Assembly: GCA_030630015.1 (NCBI GenBank)
Contig: DAOVNV010000140.1
Span: forward strand, 1 to 6,679
DNA: 6,679 bases
From: Desulfuromonadales bacterium
GTDB taxonomy: Bacteria; Desulfobacterota; Desulfuromonadia; Desulfuromonadales; BM103
Direction: 5' to 3'
Part shown: positions 6,233 through 6,679 of the stretch, piece by piece
How the letters are laid out: the number at the start of each line of letters is the position of its first letter
Position numbering within the stretch: position 1 is the first letter of the stretch
Notes under the pieces: generated by a model
Told to the model about the DNA's origin: nothing
The model's input: only the letters and a program-made list of their open reading frames with translations
Databases searched by the model: none
Made by a program: the position numbers and the translations under genes

Positions 6233-6638
6233 TTTTATTCATAAATTAACCGGGCCAAATACGGCCCAAATACAATTATTCCAATTACAGCGGCTCCAAT
6301 AGAGGCGACAAGCACGCCACCTGCTGCAACATCTTTTGCTTTTCCAATTAATGGATGGTGATCTTTCGTTATTGAATCAGCGAGAAATTCTACTGCGGTG
6401 TTAAATGCCTCTGCCAACCAGACGATAATTATTGCAATGATCAATAATGACCATTCTGAGCCTGACAATTTGAACAGAAATCCAGCTGTAACAACGCCGA
6501 GTGTTGCGAATAAATGGATCCGGGCATTATGCTGAGTCTTTACCAGGGTGGCAATCCCCTGGATCGCATAAGGGAAACTCTTAAGTCTATTTTTGATACT
6601 GAAGCTCATTTTTGTAATGCATTCTTTTCTTTGCTAAC
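6164..6638 (-). mobile_element. Integron gene cassette carrying a DgkA-family kinase (475 bp)
   Basis: Inferred unit between the two identical TGCTAAC crossover boxes at 6157-6163 and 6632-6638. One single gene plus one attC-like site per 475 bp, little sequence upstream of the start codon, and the same orientation as the neighbouring cassette-type gene all match the integron cassette format. The exact ends are set by the G|TTAGCA cut point and are good to a base or so. The sequence is AT-rich (74 of 180 G+C at 6301-6480), against clearly GC-richer host genes to the left. No integrase or attI is in view; by cassette orientation they would lie to the right. Confidence 0.8.
6235..6609 (-). CDS. 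DgkA-family membrane lipid kinase (diacylglycerol or undecaprenol kinase)
   Basis: A 124-residue integral membrane protein, the family's usual length, that phosphorylates a lipid alcohol (diacylglycerol or undecaprenol) with ATP at the inner membrane. Family marks are a basic amphipathic N-terminus (residues 1-30), then the catalytic stretch EAFNTAVEFLADSITKDHHP (67-86, with Glu67, Asn70, Glu74 and Asp78), then GKAKDVAAGGVL (89-100, with Lys92 and Asp93). Three membrane segments are visible at about 32-49, 53-69 and 97-117. The AKDVAAGGVL form is shared with undecaprenol kinases of Gram-positive bacteria as well as with other DgkA proteins, so the lipid substrate is open. The ATG at 6609 has no strong ribosome-binding site; an upstream ATG (about 6622) is out of frame. 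An attC-like site follows the stop almost at once, and the start of another lies 22 nt upstream, so it is the gene of a mobile cassette rather than a housekeeping locus. Confidence 0.9.
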   Translation of the reverse strand: MSFSIKNRLKSFPYAIQGIATLVKTQHNARIHLFATLGVVTAGFLFKLSGSEWSLLIIAIIIVWLAEAFNTAVEFLADSITKDHHPLIGKAKDVAAGGVLVASIGAAVIGIIVFGPYLARLIYE

Positions 6639-6679
6639 GACAAAGCTCACTGGTTTTTACGAAGCGGAGTAAAAATCCA
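6632..6679 (-). repeat. Second attC-like site, cut by the window edge
   Basis: It starts with the same TGCTAAC box (6632-6638) as the first site. The inner stem is already visible: TGG-TTTTTAC (6651-6660) pairs with GTAAAAA-T-CCA (6669-6679) around the loop GAAGCGGA, leaving one extrahelical T (6676). The outer arm (AGCTCAC, 6644-6650) should find its partner GTGAGC... and then GTTAG just past the window. It would belong to the cassette to the right of the lipid-kinase cassette. Only about half of the site is seen, so the call rests on the shared crossover box, the stem with a bulged base, and its position just ahead of the kinase start. Confidence 0.75.

Overview
The window holds the 3' part of a haem-biosynthesis gene, a block of ordinary bacterial chromosome, and at its right end a stretch that reads as integron gene cassettes. 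The organism is a bacterium, most likely Gram-negative: it has an O2-type protoporphyrinogen oxidase, a GcvR-like double-ACT protein, a periplasmic binding protein with a standard Sec signal peptide, and a cassette array. A proteobacterium or Desulfuromonadota-like host fits, but this is inference and nothing in the window fixes the genus.

Layout, left to right. (1) Positions 1-1050, + strand: C-terminal three quarters of protoporphyrinogen oxidase, cut by the window edge. (2) 1078-1869, - strand: an AT-rich, apparently orphan periplasmic solute-binding protein, convergent with the oxidase. (3) 2022-3302, - strand: a CyuA/UPF0597 family iron-sulfur L-cysteine desulfidase-like enzyme, with an odd 150-nt stretch after its stop. 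(4) A 235-nt spacer (3303-3537) rich in inverted repeats. (5) 4044-5097, - strand: a tight three-gene operon read gcvR-like (double ACT), def-like peptide deformylase, YgjP-like zinc metallopeptidase, with gaps of only 2 and 7 nt. (6) 5279-5593, + strand: a short GGQ release-factor-like protein of the ArfB type, divergent from the operon. (7) 5594-5790: unassigned sequence. (8) 5791-6679: two - strand genes in the integron-cassette pattern, namely a small protein of unknown function and a DgkA-family lipid kinase.

The most notable part is the right end. The lipid kinase lies between two attC-like sites: a complete 76-nt imperfect hairpin right after its stop codon, and the start of a second one just upstream of its start codon, cut by the window edge. 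Both carry the same TGCTAAC / GTTAGCA crossover core, which defines a 475-bp cassette. The unknown gene starts 9 nt past the crossover core of the first site, with its ribosome-binding site abutting that core. The cassettes read leftward, so any integrase and attI should lie to the right, beyond the window. I see no integrase, CRISPR, tRNA or rRNA gene here.

Functionally the operon and the release-factor-like gene share a translation theme: deformylation of new proteins, and probable rescue of stalled ribosomes. The cysteine desulfidase and the ACT regulator touch amino-acid metabolism. The cassette genes look like recent additions, unrelated to their neighbours.
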